A stretch of 64,000 bases of DNA from Paludibacterium denitrificans (GTDB lineage Bacteria; Pseudomonadota; Gammaproteobacteria; Burkholderiales; Chromobacteriaceae), in assembly GCF_009707705.1 (NCBI RefSeq), contig NZ_WLYX01000001.1:1178001-1242000 (forward strand), given 5' to 3'. Under the pieces are notes generated by a model. The model was not told the DNA's origin. It did not search any database and saw only the letters and a program-made list of their open reading frames with translations. Both the position numbers and the translations under genes were made by a program. Every line of letters starts with the position of its first letter. The first letter of the stretch is position 1. Below, one piece after another: positions 55,386 to 64,000 of this stretch.

Positions 55386-56152
55386 ATGACGCCACCTGCT
55401 GCCGATCTGGAACGCCGTTTTGGCGGCATTGCCCGCTTGTATGGTCACGACGCGCTGGAGCGATTCCGCACCGCGCATGTGTGCGTGGTCGGTGTCGGCG
55501 GTGTCGGATCGTGGGCGGTGGAAGCGCTGGCGCGTAGCGGTATTGGCAGGCTGACGCTGATCGATCTGGACAACGTGGCCGAATCCAATACCAATCGCCA
55601 GCTACCAGCGCTCGACCCCAACTTCGGCATGGCCAAGGTGACCGCGTTGGCCGAACGGGTGCGCGCCATCAACCCGGCCTGCGTGGTGACGGAGATTGAG
55701 GACTTTGTCAGCGAGGAAAACCTGCAGGCCATGCTGGGCCGGGCTACGACTATGTGATCGATGCCATCGACAGCCTGCGGGTCAAAACCGCCATGGCGGC
55801 ATGGTGCGTCAAACACCGTCAGCCGTTTATCACCTCCGGCGGCGCGGGTGGCCAGATGGACCCGACACAGATTCGGGTCGCCGATCTGGCCGAGGTCACT
55901 TACGACCCGCTGCTGTCCAAGCTGCGCTACAACCTGCGGCGTCATCACGACTTTACCCGCGAGCCGGGCAAGAAGCTGCGCGTGCTGTGCGTCTACTCCA
56001 CCGAACAGCTGGTTTATCCGGACAACGCCAGTTGCGACAGCAACGGCCATGGCCCGCAGGGCTTATCGTGCGCCTACTTTGGCGCCAGTATGGCCGTCAC
56101 CGCCAGCTTTGGGCTGGTAGCGGTTTCTCAGGTGCTGAAACAGCTGGCTTAA
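55386..56152 (+). CDS. tcdA: tRNA threonylcarbamoyladenosine dehydratase
   Basis: E1-like ATP-dependent enzyme that converts t6A to cyclic ct6A in tRNA. About 255 residues: RRFGGIARLYGHDAL, nucleotide site VCVVGVGGVGSWAVEALARSG, DLDNVAESNTNRQ, the ITSGGAGGQMDPT stretch and catalytic-Cys region. One G is lost near 55742 (GGGG reads GGG). The stop reads GCTTAAGC, the miscall signature; if GCCGGC is restored the protein ends four residues later at 56166. Confidence 0.94.
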
Positions 56153-56172
56153 GCAAACGGCGCTGAGGCGGT

Positions 56173-56921
56173 TTACGGCTGTAGCCGGTATTTTTGCTGG
56201 TAATAGCGGTGAATGCGTTCGATTTCGCCGCGCTTTTGCAGCAGCAGCAAGGCACGGTCAAAGGCGTCGCGCTGGCTGCGGCTGACAAATCCCACCCGCC
56301 GTGGCTCGTTATCAAACAGTTCGAAGGTTCTGAGTTCCGCCTTCATGCCGCTCTGGCTGGCCGGGTGGCGTAAGAATGGAACACCCATTCGTCGCCCACC
56401 ACCACGTCGACACGCTTGTTGAACAGCAGGCGATTGAGGGTTTCCTGATCGGCATATTCGGCATAAAACGGCGCACTCTCCACCGCCTTGCTGAAACCGT
56501 AGCCGAGCAGATAGGTGGCGTTCTGGAACGACGCCACGCGATAGTGTGACAGGTCAGACAGATAATTCAGGGTGATGTGGCTGCTGGCCAGCGTAATGGC
56601 GCGGTTGCGGTACTGCACCACCGGCCGGGAAAAATACAGGCTGGGCGCCGCGTTCGGCACCAGTGTGATCATGGCGTCCACATTGCCGTTGAGGACCGAC
56701 TGCAAACCGCGCGCCTGCGGCATCTGCTGTACCTGCACGCTGATCCCGGCCTCGCGCAGGGCGGCCAGTACGATGTCCACTTCCAGCCCGCGCGAGCCGT
56801 TGCCTTCCACATACGGCGGTTTGGCCATGCCCACCGCCAGCCGCAGCGGCGCACCGGCCGCCCACACGGCCGTTTGCAGCAGACACAGCGCCATCATCAG
56901 CCAAACGTACCTGCGTAACAC
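56173..56921 (-). CDS. Extracellular solute-binding protein, family 3 type
   Basis: About 249 residues. Signal peptide (LRRYVWLMMALCLLQTAVWA) and a type II periplasmic fold: LRLAVGMAKPPYVEGNGSRGLEVDIV, VQQMPQARGLQSVLNG, AMITLVPNAAPSLYFSRP, and C-terminal RSQRDAFDRALLLLQKRGEIERIHRYYQQKY. Such proteins bind amino acids or similar, but no transporter genes are near. A GTG start at 56921 with GGGAG upstream gives a complete signal peptide. One G lost near 56370 (CCCGGGCC reads CCCGGCC). Confidence 0.82.
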
Positions 56922-57047
56922 GAACGGGTTCTCCCTTCGGCGCTGCGCGCCAGCGGGCAATCGCAGTTGCCCGGCCAAAATTTTCACCGCGAGCATTCTG
57001 CTGAAAAAGACCGACTCGGCTAGCACTGAATGGGGCCAGCCAGCGGT

Positions 57048-57058
57048 TTCGGCCAACC
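57048..57058 (-). repeat. DUS-like repeat (reverse complement, CCTT form)
   Basis: TTCGGCCAACCTT in the 205-bp gap between pyrC and the binding-protein gene. Confidence 0.85.
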
Positions 57059-57126
57059 TTATGCCAACCGGCTGGCCCGGCCGGTGTCGATAGTGCGAAA
57101 TCATCGCCACCAGCCGGGTTCGCCCA

Positions 57127-58169
57127 TCAGTCGGCTTGCAAACGCCAGCCGATGCTCTCTCCGGCGCGCAACGGCACCAGCGTATCGTCGCCATAAGGCA
57201 ACGCCTCCGGCACCGTCCAGCTTTCCTTCACCAGCGTGATGGTGTCGCGGTTGCGCGGCAGACGGTAAAAATCCGGGCCATGCTGGCTGGCAAACCCTTC
57301 CAGCTTGTCCAGCGCACCGGCGGCGTCAAACACCTCGGCATACAGCTCGATGGCGGCATTGGCGGTATACATGCCTTAAGCACAGCCGCAGCTGGCTTCC
57401 TTGGCATGACGGGCGTGTGGGGCGCTGTCTGTGCCAAGGAAGAACTTGGCCGAACCGGAGGTGGCGGCAGCGACCAGCGCCCGGCGGTGCAGCTCGCGCT
57501 TGAGCACCGGCAGGCAGTAGTGATGCGGGCGAATGCCGCCAACGAAGATGGCGTTACGGTTCATCAGCAGGTGATGCGCGGTGATGGTGGCGGCAATATT
57601 GTCTGGCGCGCTGGCCACGTATTCGGCCGCGTCTTTGGTGGTGATATGTTCGAACACCACGCGCAAGGACGGCAGGCGGGCCAAGAGCGGCTGGAATACC
57701 TGTTCGATGAACACGGCTTCGCGGTCGAAGATATCAATGGCAGGATCGGTCACTTCGCCATGCACCAGCAGCGGCAGGCCCAGTTCTGCCATCGCTTCCA
57801 GTGCTTAAGCATGGCCTTGTCGATGCTGGTGACGCCAAAGTCGGAATTGGTGGTAGCGCTTACCGGATAGAGTTTGACCGCGTGGACAAAGCCGCTGGCC
57901 TTGGCCTTGCGGATTTCCTCGGCACTGGTGTTGTCGGTCAGGTACAGCGTCATCAGCGGCTCGAACGTGCTACCGGCCGGTCGTGCGGCCAGCACGCGCT
58001 GACGGTAGGCGGCGGCCGCCTCAACCGTGGTCACGGGCGGCTTGAGGTTAGGCATGATGATGGCGCGCCCCATCTGACGACAGGTGTGCGGCAACACGGC
58101 ACTGAGCGCCGCGCCATCGCGCAGGTGCAGGTGCCAGTCGTCCGGGCGGGTAAGGGTCAATGTGGTCAT
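57127..58169 (-). CDS. pyrC: Dihydroorotase
   Basis: Pyrimidine biosynthesis: cyclises carbamoyl-aspartate to dihydroorotate. About 345 residues, class II. Zinc ligands in [54 protein letters not shown] and [14 protein letters not shown] follow. Breaks at 57377 (GCTTAAGG, false stop) and 57806 (GCTTAAGC where KAMPALEAM predicts ATG-CCG-GCA). Start 58169 ([12 protein letters not shown]). Confidence 0.96.
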
Positions 58170-58226
58170 GAGCAGGTTCCGCTGAGGCAGAGGAATAACG
58201 GCAGCCCGCAAGGCCGCCGACGGGAT

Positions 58227-58457
58227 TTATTTGCGCTTGAGCACCATCCGGAACTTGCCTTCCGGAGTGGTAACGGAGTCGAGCAGCTGGTTGCCGGTCT
58301 GGCGGCAGAAGGCGGCAAAATCACTGGGCGCGCCCGGATCGGTGGCAAGTACTTCCAGAATGGTGCCGCTGGCCATCTCGGCCAGAGCCTTCTTGGCGCG
58401 CAGGATGGGCAACGGGCAATTCAAGCCGGAAAGATCAATCTGTTTATCTGGTGTCAT
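58227..58457 (-). CDS. tusA: Sulfurtransferase TusA
   Basis: 76 residues, intact. TusA signature with the sulfur-carrying Cys in LSGLNCPLPILRAKKAL; it delivers sulfur for tRNA 2-thiouridine and other routes. C-terminal FRMVLKRK. It lies 57 bp upstream of pyrC in the same direction. Confidence 0.93.
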   Translation of the reverse strand: MTPDKQIDLSGLNCPLPILRAKKALAEMASGTILEVLATDPGAPSDFAAFCRQTGNQLLDSVTTPEGKFRMVLKRK

Positions 58458-58633
58458 GAACAGGTTCCCTGAGCCATATCACGTTACAATTGAGAAAATT
58501 GGGTGGCTACCACGGTGGCAGACCATCACGACAGCCGCTAGTTTACGCGAGTCGCCAACGGCACCCAAATCGGTGGGCCATTTGCGGCCATCACCCACGC
58601 CATCCGCCTGCATCAGGAGTCGTTTGCCGTCAC

Positions 58634-59415
58634 ATGTGCGTCCTTGCTTTTGCCTACAAGACACCGGGACTGGGCCAGCTGTTGCTGCTGGCCAACCGGG
58701 ACGAATACTACGCCCGGCCGACGGCGCCGCTCGACTGGTGGCCGGACGCGCCCGCCACGCTGGGTGGACGTGATCTGCAATCGGGCGGCAGCTGGCTGCT
58801 GGTTGATGCGCGCGGGCGTTTTGCCGCCATCACCAACATCCGCGACGGTTATGCCCGGCCGGGCGAACGCTCGCGCGGCGAGCTGGTGGCGCGTTTTGTC
58901 ACCGGTAACGAAGACCCGCTGGCCTTTGCCGCCTGGCTCAAGGCCGAACATGGCCGCTACGCGCCGTTCAACCTGCTGTTTGGCTACACCTCCGACCTGT
59001 ATCACTTCCACAGCCGTGGCGGGCAACTGGGCCGCCTGACACCGGGCATCCACACCTTGTCCAATGCCACGCTGGATACACCGTGGTTCAAGAGCGAAAG
59101 GTTGGCCGAACACCTGCAGGCGTTGCGCCGTCCGCCAGCGGAAGACGAAGCGCTGCGCTGGCTGGCCGATACCACCCCGGCCGAGACCGGCAGCTGCCCA
59201 ATACCGGCGTCGGGCTGGCGCTGGAAAAAATGCTGTCGCCGATCTTCATCACCGGCCGCGACTACGGCACGCGCGCCTCGCTGCTGCTGGCGGTATCGGC
59301 GCGTGGCGATGTCACCTTGACCGAACAAAGCTGGGCGCTGGCCGGACGTGAAGCTGGCCGCCGCCGTTATACCCTGCGACCGGGCAGCGTCCCGGCCGCG
59401 GCTGCACATCCATAG
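58634..59415 (+). CDS. NRDE (TANGO2-like) family protein
   Basis: About 260 residues. Starts MCVLAFAYKTPG with the family's N-terminal Cys and carries the eponymous LLANRDEYYARPTAPL; later GGRDLQSGGSWLLVDARGRFAAITN and FNLLFGYTSDLYHF. Related eukaryotic TANGO2 proteins have debated roles in heme or lipid handling; function here is unknown. A frame break near 59193 (one base lost before LPNTGVGLALEKML). A DUS-like 11-mer is in frame at 59100 (RLAEHL). Confidence 0.9.
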
Positions 59416-59426
59416 GGAGAACTTTC

Positions 59427-59945
59427 TTGCACACCGCACGCTTCGGGCTGGCTGTACTGCTGGCGCTAACTTGTCTCGGCACCGCACAAGCTTAGCCGCC
59501 TCCCCACCTACTCCACCTACGCGCTGGATGATGTCGAACCGTGGAGCGAAGGCAACTACACCCTGCTTAAGCCTATCCGGACAAGCCGGAATGGGTGGGC
59601 TTCTACGTGCACCATACGCTGAACAACCAGTATTTTGTCGATGCCAAAACGCTGAGTGTGGGTGAAGACGGCGTGGTGCATTTCATCCTGCGCGTACTCA
59701 GCCCATCCGGCGCGGAAAACCTCAGCGTGGAAGGCATCCACTGTCAGGACAGCAACTATCGCAGCTACGCCTTTGGCGACAGCTACAACAAGCGCTGGAT
59801 TGAAGCCACCCGTGCCGACTGGCGCAAGTTTGCCTACGACGACAAACTGCGCCAGCGCCTGCATGAGGATATCTGTATCGACAAAACGCCGCCCAAATCG
59901 GCCGAAGCGGCCCTGCAACTGCTGAAAAAGGCCCCGTGGCGCTAA
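59427..59945 (+). CDS. CNP1-like family exported protein
   Basis: About 171 residues. Probable TTG start at 59427 with GGGAGA upstream; signal peptide HTARFGLAVLLALTCLGTAQA. The mature part (GFYVHHTLNNQYFVDAKTL, HFILRVLSPSGAENLSVEGI, and a Cys pair in GIHC and EDIC) resembles the CNP1-like family of uncharacterised betaproteobacterial proteins. Breaks near 59493 (GCTTAGCC) and 59567 (GCTTAAGCC), both restoring to GCCGGCC. Confidence 0.78.
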
Positions 59946-60023
59946 GCCGGTTCAAGCGGCGCACAGCGTATTGAGCCCTTGCCCGCCGCCGTAACAATGG
60001 CAGCGTGACAATGGCCCGCCAGG

Positions 60024-60034
60024 TTCGGCCAACC
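60024..60034 (-). repeat. DUS-like repeat (reverse complement)
   Basis: TTCGGCCAACC immediately next to the stop codon of the ParBc_2 gene, between convergent genes. Confidence 0.85.
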
Positions 60035-60741
60035 TCAGTGGCCGATACAGGCGCGGCCGGGATAACCCGGCAAGCTGGCCGCCTGCGGCAGGCAGGCTAC
60101 CTGTGCCGCCTCGCGCAGCCGCGTGGCCAGCGTGGCGGCATTGACGGGTGCCCAGTGCAGTTGTTCGCCCAGATAACGCGCCCAGGCAAATTCAATGAAA
60201 TAGGCCGGACCGTTCTTGTCGAACAAGCCGACCGAAGCGGCATAACCGGCCAGCGAGCGGTAAGGGATATCCGGCAAATCGCCAAGCCGCGTCGGCAACT
60301 GCTCCGGTGCAATCGGCGCGCCATGTTCATCCTGCAGCCAGGCCCAGTGACGCTGGCGCAGTGCAGCCCAGAAATCCGGCTCGGCCGACAAATCAGCCTC
60401 GATCACCACCGGCACCTCGCGCTCGCCGTTATTCCACAAGGCGCGCGACAGATGATGGCTGTCTACCAGCCAGTATTGGCCTTGCGGGCCGCGCACCACC
60501 GGAATGCGTTTCTTCAGAATGTGCGCTTCGCGTTGCTCTGCGGTCATGCCTAGCCAGCCAGCGCTGTTCCGATTCCACCTGCAATAACCCGACGCCGGGC
60601 TGAGTCGGGTGCAATTCGGCCAACCCCAGCTCACAGACCGTGCCGACCACGGCTTGCGGCGTGCAGGCCGGGCGCGCGTTGACCCAGTGCTTACCACAAC
60701 AACCAGCCCGCCAGCACGCCCCAGTACAGATGCCGCTTCAT
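60035..60741 (-). CDS. Exported ParB-like (ParBc_2) protein
   Basis: About 234 residues. The N-terminus is a hydrophobic signal or anchor (HLYWGVLAGWLL). The rest fits the ParBc_2 family of putative ParB-like nucleases: ELGLAELHPTQPGVG, RIPVVRGPQGQYWLVDSHHLS, ALW, VVIEADLS, LPDIPYRSLAGYAA and FIEFAWARYLG. Its activity is undocumented to my knowledge. Breaks near 60548 (GCTAGGCATG for Ala-Gly-Met) and 60690 (GGTAAGC for GCCGGC). A DUS-like copy is in the coding sequence at 60615. Confidence 0.8.
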
Positions 60742-60869
60742 AGGTGCGCCCTCGAGCAAGGAATCATTCCCCTGTCGCCACGCTGATTGCTCATCCCTGC
60801 ACTCATGCCTCTCTCCATCCGCCATTAATCAGGCGCACATGCCACGTTGTGATCAATGCCCAGCCGCCT

Positions 60870-62662
60870 TCAACCCGCCGTTGCCAGCCCAAAATAATCT
60901 TGGGCACACGCCTTGACGGCTTGCAGTACAGCACTCCAGTCACCGGCCGCTGGCTGACGGAACAGCCGCACCGTCGGATACCACGGCGTTTGCTCAGATT
61001 CCAGCCCCCAGCGGAAATCGGGATTGGCCGGTAGCAGAATCCGGTCGGCTTGCCGAGCGCAGCAGCCAGATGCGCCACCGAACTATCCACGGTGATGACC
61101 ACATCCAGTTGCGCGATCAACCCGGCGGTGTCGGCGAAATCCTGCAAGCACTCGGCATGATCCTGCACGCTAGCCGCCGCGCGCATTGCCTCGTCTTCGC
61201 GATAGTCTTTCTGCAACGAATGAAACTCGGCGGGCAGGGTAAATAATCCGGCAAACGTCGGCCAGTCGATGCTGCGGTTGTGGTCATTGCGGTGCTGCCG
61301 CGAGCCGGACCAGACCACGCCAATTCTGGGGCGCGCCGTGGCGGGCAAACGTGCAGCCCACGCCTCGTGCACATCTGACGGCACCACCAGATACGGCACA
61401 CTGGCGGGCACCGTTGCCAGCGTAGTCTGGAAGCGGTACGGCAGCGACATGAACGGGCAATGCAGATCGACCGCAGGCAGGTCCTCAACACACGTAACCA
61501 CCCTGCTGGCCCCCGGACGCTGGCCGCCATTCGCTGGAGCGGCGCGGACACCAGCAGCACCACCTTGGCGCCCAGTTCCGCCAGCAGCGGCACATAGCGC
61601 AGCATTTGCAAGGTGTCGCCCGGGCCTTGCTCCTGATGCAGCACTAGCGTTTTACCGGCCAGTTCGCGTTCACCCTGCCATTCCGGCCAGTCAAACTGGC
61701 GCAGATTACAGGTGTAACGCGCCAGTTTCTCATGCTGTTTGCGCGCCTCATATAACGCCCAGCCGGAGGCATAATCACCCAGCAGCAACAGCAGCAAGCC
61801 TTTGTCAAACCGTGTCAGTGCCTGATCCGCTTCCAGCGCCAGTGCCCGGTCAAACTGCGCCAATGCCTCCGGATAGCGCTGCAAGCCAACCAGCGTATTG
61901 GCCTTGCCGCGCATGGCGGCCACATCCGCTGGTTGCAGCTTCAGCGCCCGCTCGTAACAAGCCAACGCCTCGTCATAACGTGCCAGCGTGCGCAACGCAT
62001 TGCCTTTGTTACAAAACGCCGCGGCGTAGCGCGGATTGAGTTGGATGGCGGCATCAAAACTGGCAACGGCTTCGTCAAAACGCTGCAAGCCATCCAGCGC
62101 ATTACCAAGGGCAAGATGGGCATCTGCCATGGACGGGTCCAGCGCGAGCGCCTGCTGCAAGGCAAGGCGGGCCGCCTCAAACCGATTGAGCTCGGTAAAG
62201 GCATTGCCCAGATTGCAGTAGGCATCGGCATAGCCCGGCTCCAGCTCCAGCGCCTGCTTGAAATCGCTGATGGCGTCATCCACCTGATGCAACATCAGAT
62301 AGGCGCTGCCACGGTTGTTCAATACCGAGGCCGAAGCCGGTTGCAACGCCATCGCCCTGGTTGTAGCAGGCAATCGCCTTGGCGGGCTGCCCCATCTTTT
62401 TCAGTAGCACGCCCTGATTGATGTAGGCCGCAGCAAAAGTCGGGGCCAACTCAATCGCTTTGGCAAAATGCTCGAGCGCGGCTTCATTTTGCAGCAGCGC
62501 GGCACAGGCGAGGCCAAGGGCAAAATACAGTTGCGGACTATCGGGAAAAGCCTGACGAACTTTCAGCAGAATCGGCTTGGCAGCCGCTGGCTGGCCGTGC
62601 TGCAGTAACGACAGCGCACGGTTAAGCTGAGAAATGGCCAGTTGTTCATTCATACCGGACAT
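60870..62662 (-). CDS. TPR protein with glycosyltransferase-41/9-like C-terminus
   Basis: About 597 residues. The first ~380 are tandem TPRs (ALEHFAKAIELAPTFAAAYINQG, ALALDPSMADAHLALGNALDGL, RYDEALACYERALKLQPADV). The C-terminal ~210 residues (LVLHQEQGPGDTLQMLRYVPLL, RPRIGVVWSGSRQHRND, DTAGLIAQLDVVITVDSSVAHLAAALGKP) match O-GlcNAc-transferase-like/heptosyltransferase folds seen in bacterial TPR glycosyltransferases. The acceptor is unknown. Breaks near 62356 (extra G in CCAGG), 61505 and 61033 (T lost from CCTGG, Trp). Confidence 0.85.
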
Positions 62663-62789
62663 GACTTTCTATAATCGGGTAACAGCAGTGTGCCATGGCA
62701 TGGCGCAGATGGGGCTGACCGGTGGTGTGCGGGGCTCCGGCGCGCGAACCGCGCTGGCATGCGCCCCGCCACTCACGGGCAGGCAGCAA

Positions 62790-62800
62790 GGTTGGCCGAA
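62790..62800 (+). repeat. DUS-like repeat AAGGTTGGCCGAA
   Basis: Copy between the small membrane gene after lpxC and the TPR glycosyltransferase gene. Confidence 0.85.
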
Positions 62801-62810
62801 AAGAGGAGGC

Positions 62811-63004
62811 CTAGTGGCTAAGCCGCGGCAACCAGTGCCATAGCACCAGTCCCAGCGCCAGCAGCGAGACCACCACTCCAGACAGTTTGAGCAGACGCGT
62901 CAGCCGGGCAGATGCCGGTTATGGCCATGCAGCGCCAGACTGATCATCGCCCAGCCGGTAGCCAGTACCGCCAGATAGGCCCACCACTTGAAAAACCACG
63001 GCAC
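62811..63004 (-). CDS. Small two-helix membrane protein downstream of lpxC
   Basis: About 64 residues after repair, unrecognised. A GTG start at 63004 lies 2 bp after the lpxC stop, with GGAGG inside the lpxC end as ribosome binding site. Two hydrophobic segments (FFKWWAYLAVLATGWAMISLA and LKLSGVVVSLLALGLVLWHWL). One G lost near 62918 (CCCGGG reads CCCGG). The stop region reads CTTAGCCACTAG, so the C-terminus is not certain. Too short to be found by a simple length cutoff. Confidence 0.55.
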
Positions 63005-63006
63005 GA

Positions 63007-63922
63007 TTACACCACCTCCGGCAGGCGATGGAAGCTGGACGGCGCGTCCAGCGGATCATCAAAGGTTACAAACTCCCGGGCGCGCGGCGTCGCCAACAGC
63101 GTGCGCAACAGGGTGTTGTTGAGCGCATGGCCGGACTTGTAGCCGGAGAACGCTGCGATAAGCGGATAGCCAACGATGTACAAATCGCCGATGGCATCCA
63201 GAATCTTGTGACGGACAAACTCGTCCGGAAAACGCAGGCCTTCCGGATTGAGCACGTACTCGTCGTCAATCACGATGGCATTGTCGAGACTGCCGCCCGT
63301 GCCCGGGCCATGGGTGTGCATGTACTCCACTTCATGCATGAAACCGAAGGTGCGAGCCCGGCTGATTTCATCAATGTAAGAGTGGTCGGCAAAGTCGATG
63401 GTCACCGTCTGCGGTGCCAGATTGAAAGCGGGGTGATTGAAGTCGATGGACAAGGTCACGACAAAGCCGTCATGCGGCGTCAGGCGCACCCATTTGTCCC
63501 CTTCCACCACTTCCACCGGTTGGGTCACGCGGATGAATTTCTTCTTGGCAGGCTGCTCGACAATCCCGGCGGTTTGCAGCAGATAAATGAAGGCCGCGGC
63601 AGAACCATCCATGATGGGGATTTCTGCCGCGGTGACTTCAATCACCAGATTATCGATACCCAGCCCGGCCGAGGGCCGACATCAAATGCTCGATCGTGCC
63701 GACACGCACGCCGGTGTCCGTCACCAGCGTGGAGGAGAGGCGCGTGTCGTTGACCAGCATGGGTTCTGCTTTCACATCAACCGGTTCGGGCAAATCGGTC
63801 CGACGGAAAACAATGCCGGTATCGGGCGGCGCTGGCAATAAAGACAGCTTGACCCGTTCGCCGGAGTGCAAACCCACACCCGTGGCGCTGATCGCTTGTT
63901 TCAGCGTGCGCTGCAATATCAT
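63007..63922 (-). CDS. lpxC: UDP-3-O-acyl-N-acetylglucosamine deacetylase
   Basis: Committed step of lipid A synthesis. 304 residues after repair (E. coli 305). Start [21 protein letters not shown]; zinc ligands His in [12 protein letters not shown] and the pair in [13 protein letters not shown]; catalytic [23 protein letters not shown]. One break near 63668, where CCTGG has gained a C (reads CCTCGG). Upstream of the start the window ends after 78 bp without a further gene. Confidence 0.97.
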
Positions 63923-64000
63923 GTCAGGCCCTCAACCAACTCGGCAAAAGCCGATTCTAGCACAGCGGGCAACCGTGCTTTATTGATTGGTTTGCTGCCG

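Overview
The window reads as chromosomal DNA of a GC-rich betaproteobacterium, most likely of the order Neisseriales (Chromobacteriaceae-like). The evidence is the conserved blocks def-fmt, LysM-dprA-smg-topA, purE-purK-purC and tolR-tolA-tolB-pal-cpoB, a DUF3460 gene, and a dense dispersed 10-mer that behaves like a Neisseriaceae DNA uptake sequence. Almost everything is housekeeping. I see no rRNA, tRNA, CRISPR, prophage or insertion sequence.

Layout. 1-5930: fmt/def, LysM protein, dprA, smg, topA. 6236-11641: a small membrane protein, dgkA, a glutathione operon (pfkB kinase, gshA, an unknown secreted protein, gshB) and a TlpA-like thioredoxin. 11714-17205: fadH with a well-defined promoter and operator, a RimJ-like acetyltransferase, purC/K/E. 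17346-21568: the Tol-Pal envelope genes, without tolQ. 21712-26119: O-methyltransferase, DUF3460, a CHASE-GGDEF diguanylate cyclase and a receiver-TPR protein. 26166-36786: uvrD, DUF1835 protein, cysE, rng, maf, a sugar-binding-type periplasmic protein, secA, dciA-like. 36943-40923: chemoreceptor followed by siaA-siaB-siaC-like genes. 41020-47420: prpE, proA, aldo/keto reductase, a cluster of DnaA boxes, glutamine-synthetase-like gene. 47489-63922: uspA, tlyA, yceH, outer-membrane barrel, osmC, S9 peptidase, threonine aldolase, tcdA, binding protein, pyrC, tusA, NRDE protein, CNP1-like protein, ParBc_2 protein, TPR glycosyltransferase, lpxC.

About two thirds of the genes, including essential ones (topA, secA, rng, lpxC, tolB), are split by small indels or false stops. 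The breaks are not random. Where the conserved protein tells what the DNA should be, about 45 of them fall on an expected GCCGG(C), which here reads GCTTAAGC, GCTTAGC, GCTAAGC and similar. About 17 fall on an expected CCWGG, which has lost its W or gained one C or G. I read these as consensus errors over modified bases in a long-read assembly, not as pseudogenes, and I annotate each affected gene as one CDS across its breaks. Lengths quoted for such genes are after frame repair.

The two most notable non-coding signals are GTTGGCCGAA, 49 copies by my hand count (27 extend to GGTTGGCCGAA, 12 to AAGGTTGGCCGAA), lying in intergenic hairpins and in frame inside genes; and a run of four perfect and about four near-perfect DnaA boxes in 196 bp at 45743-45938.
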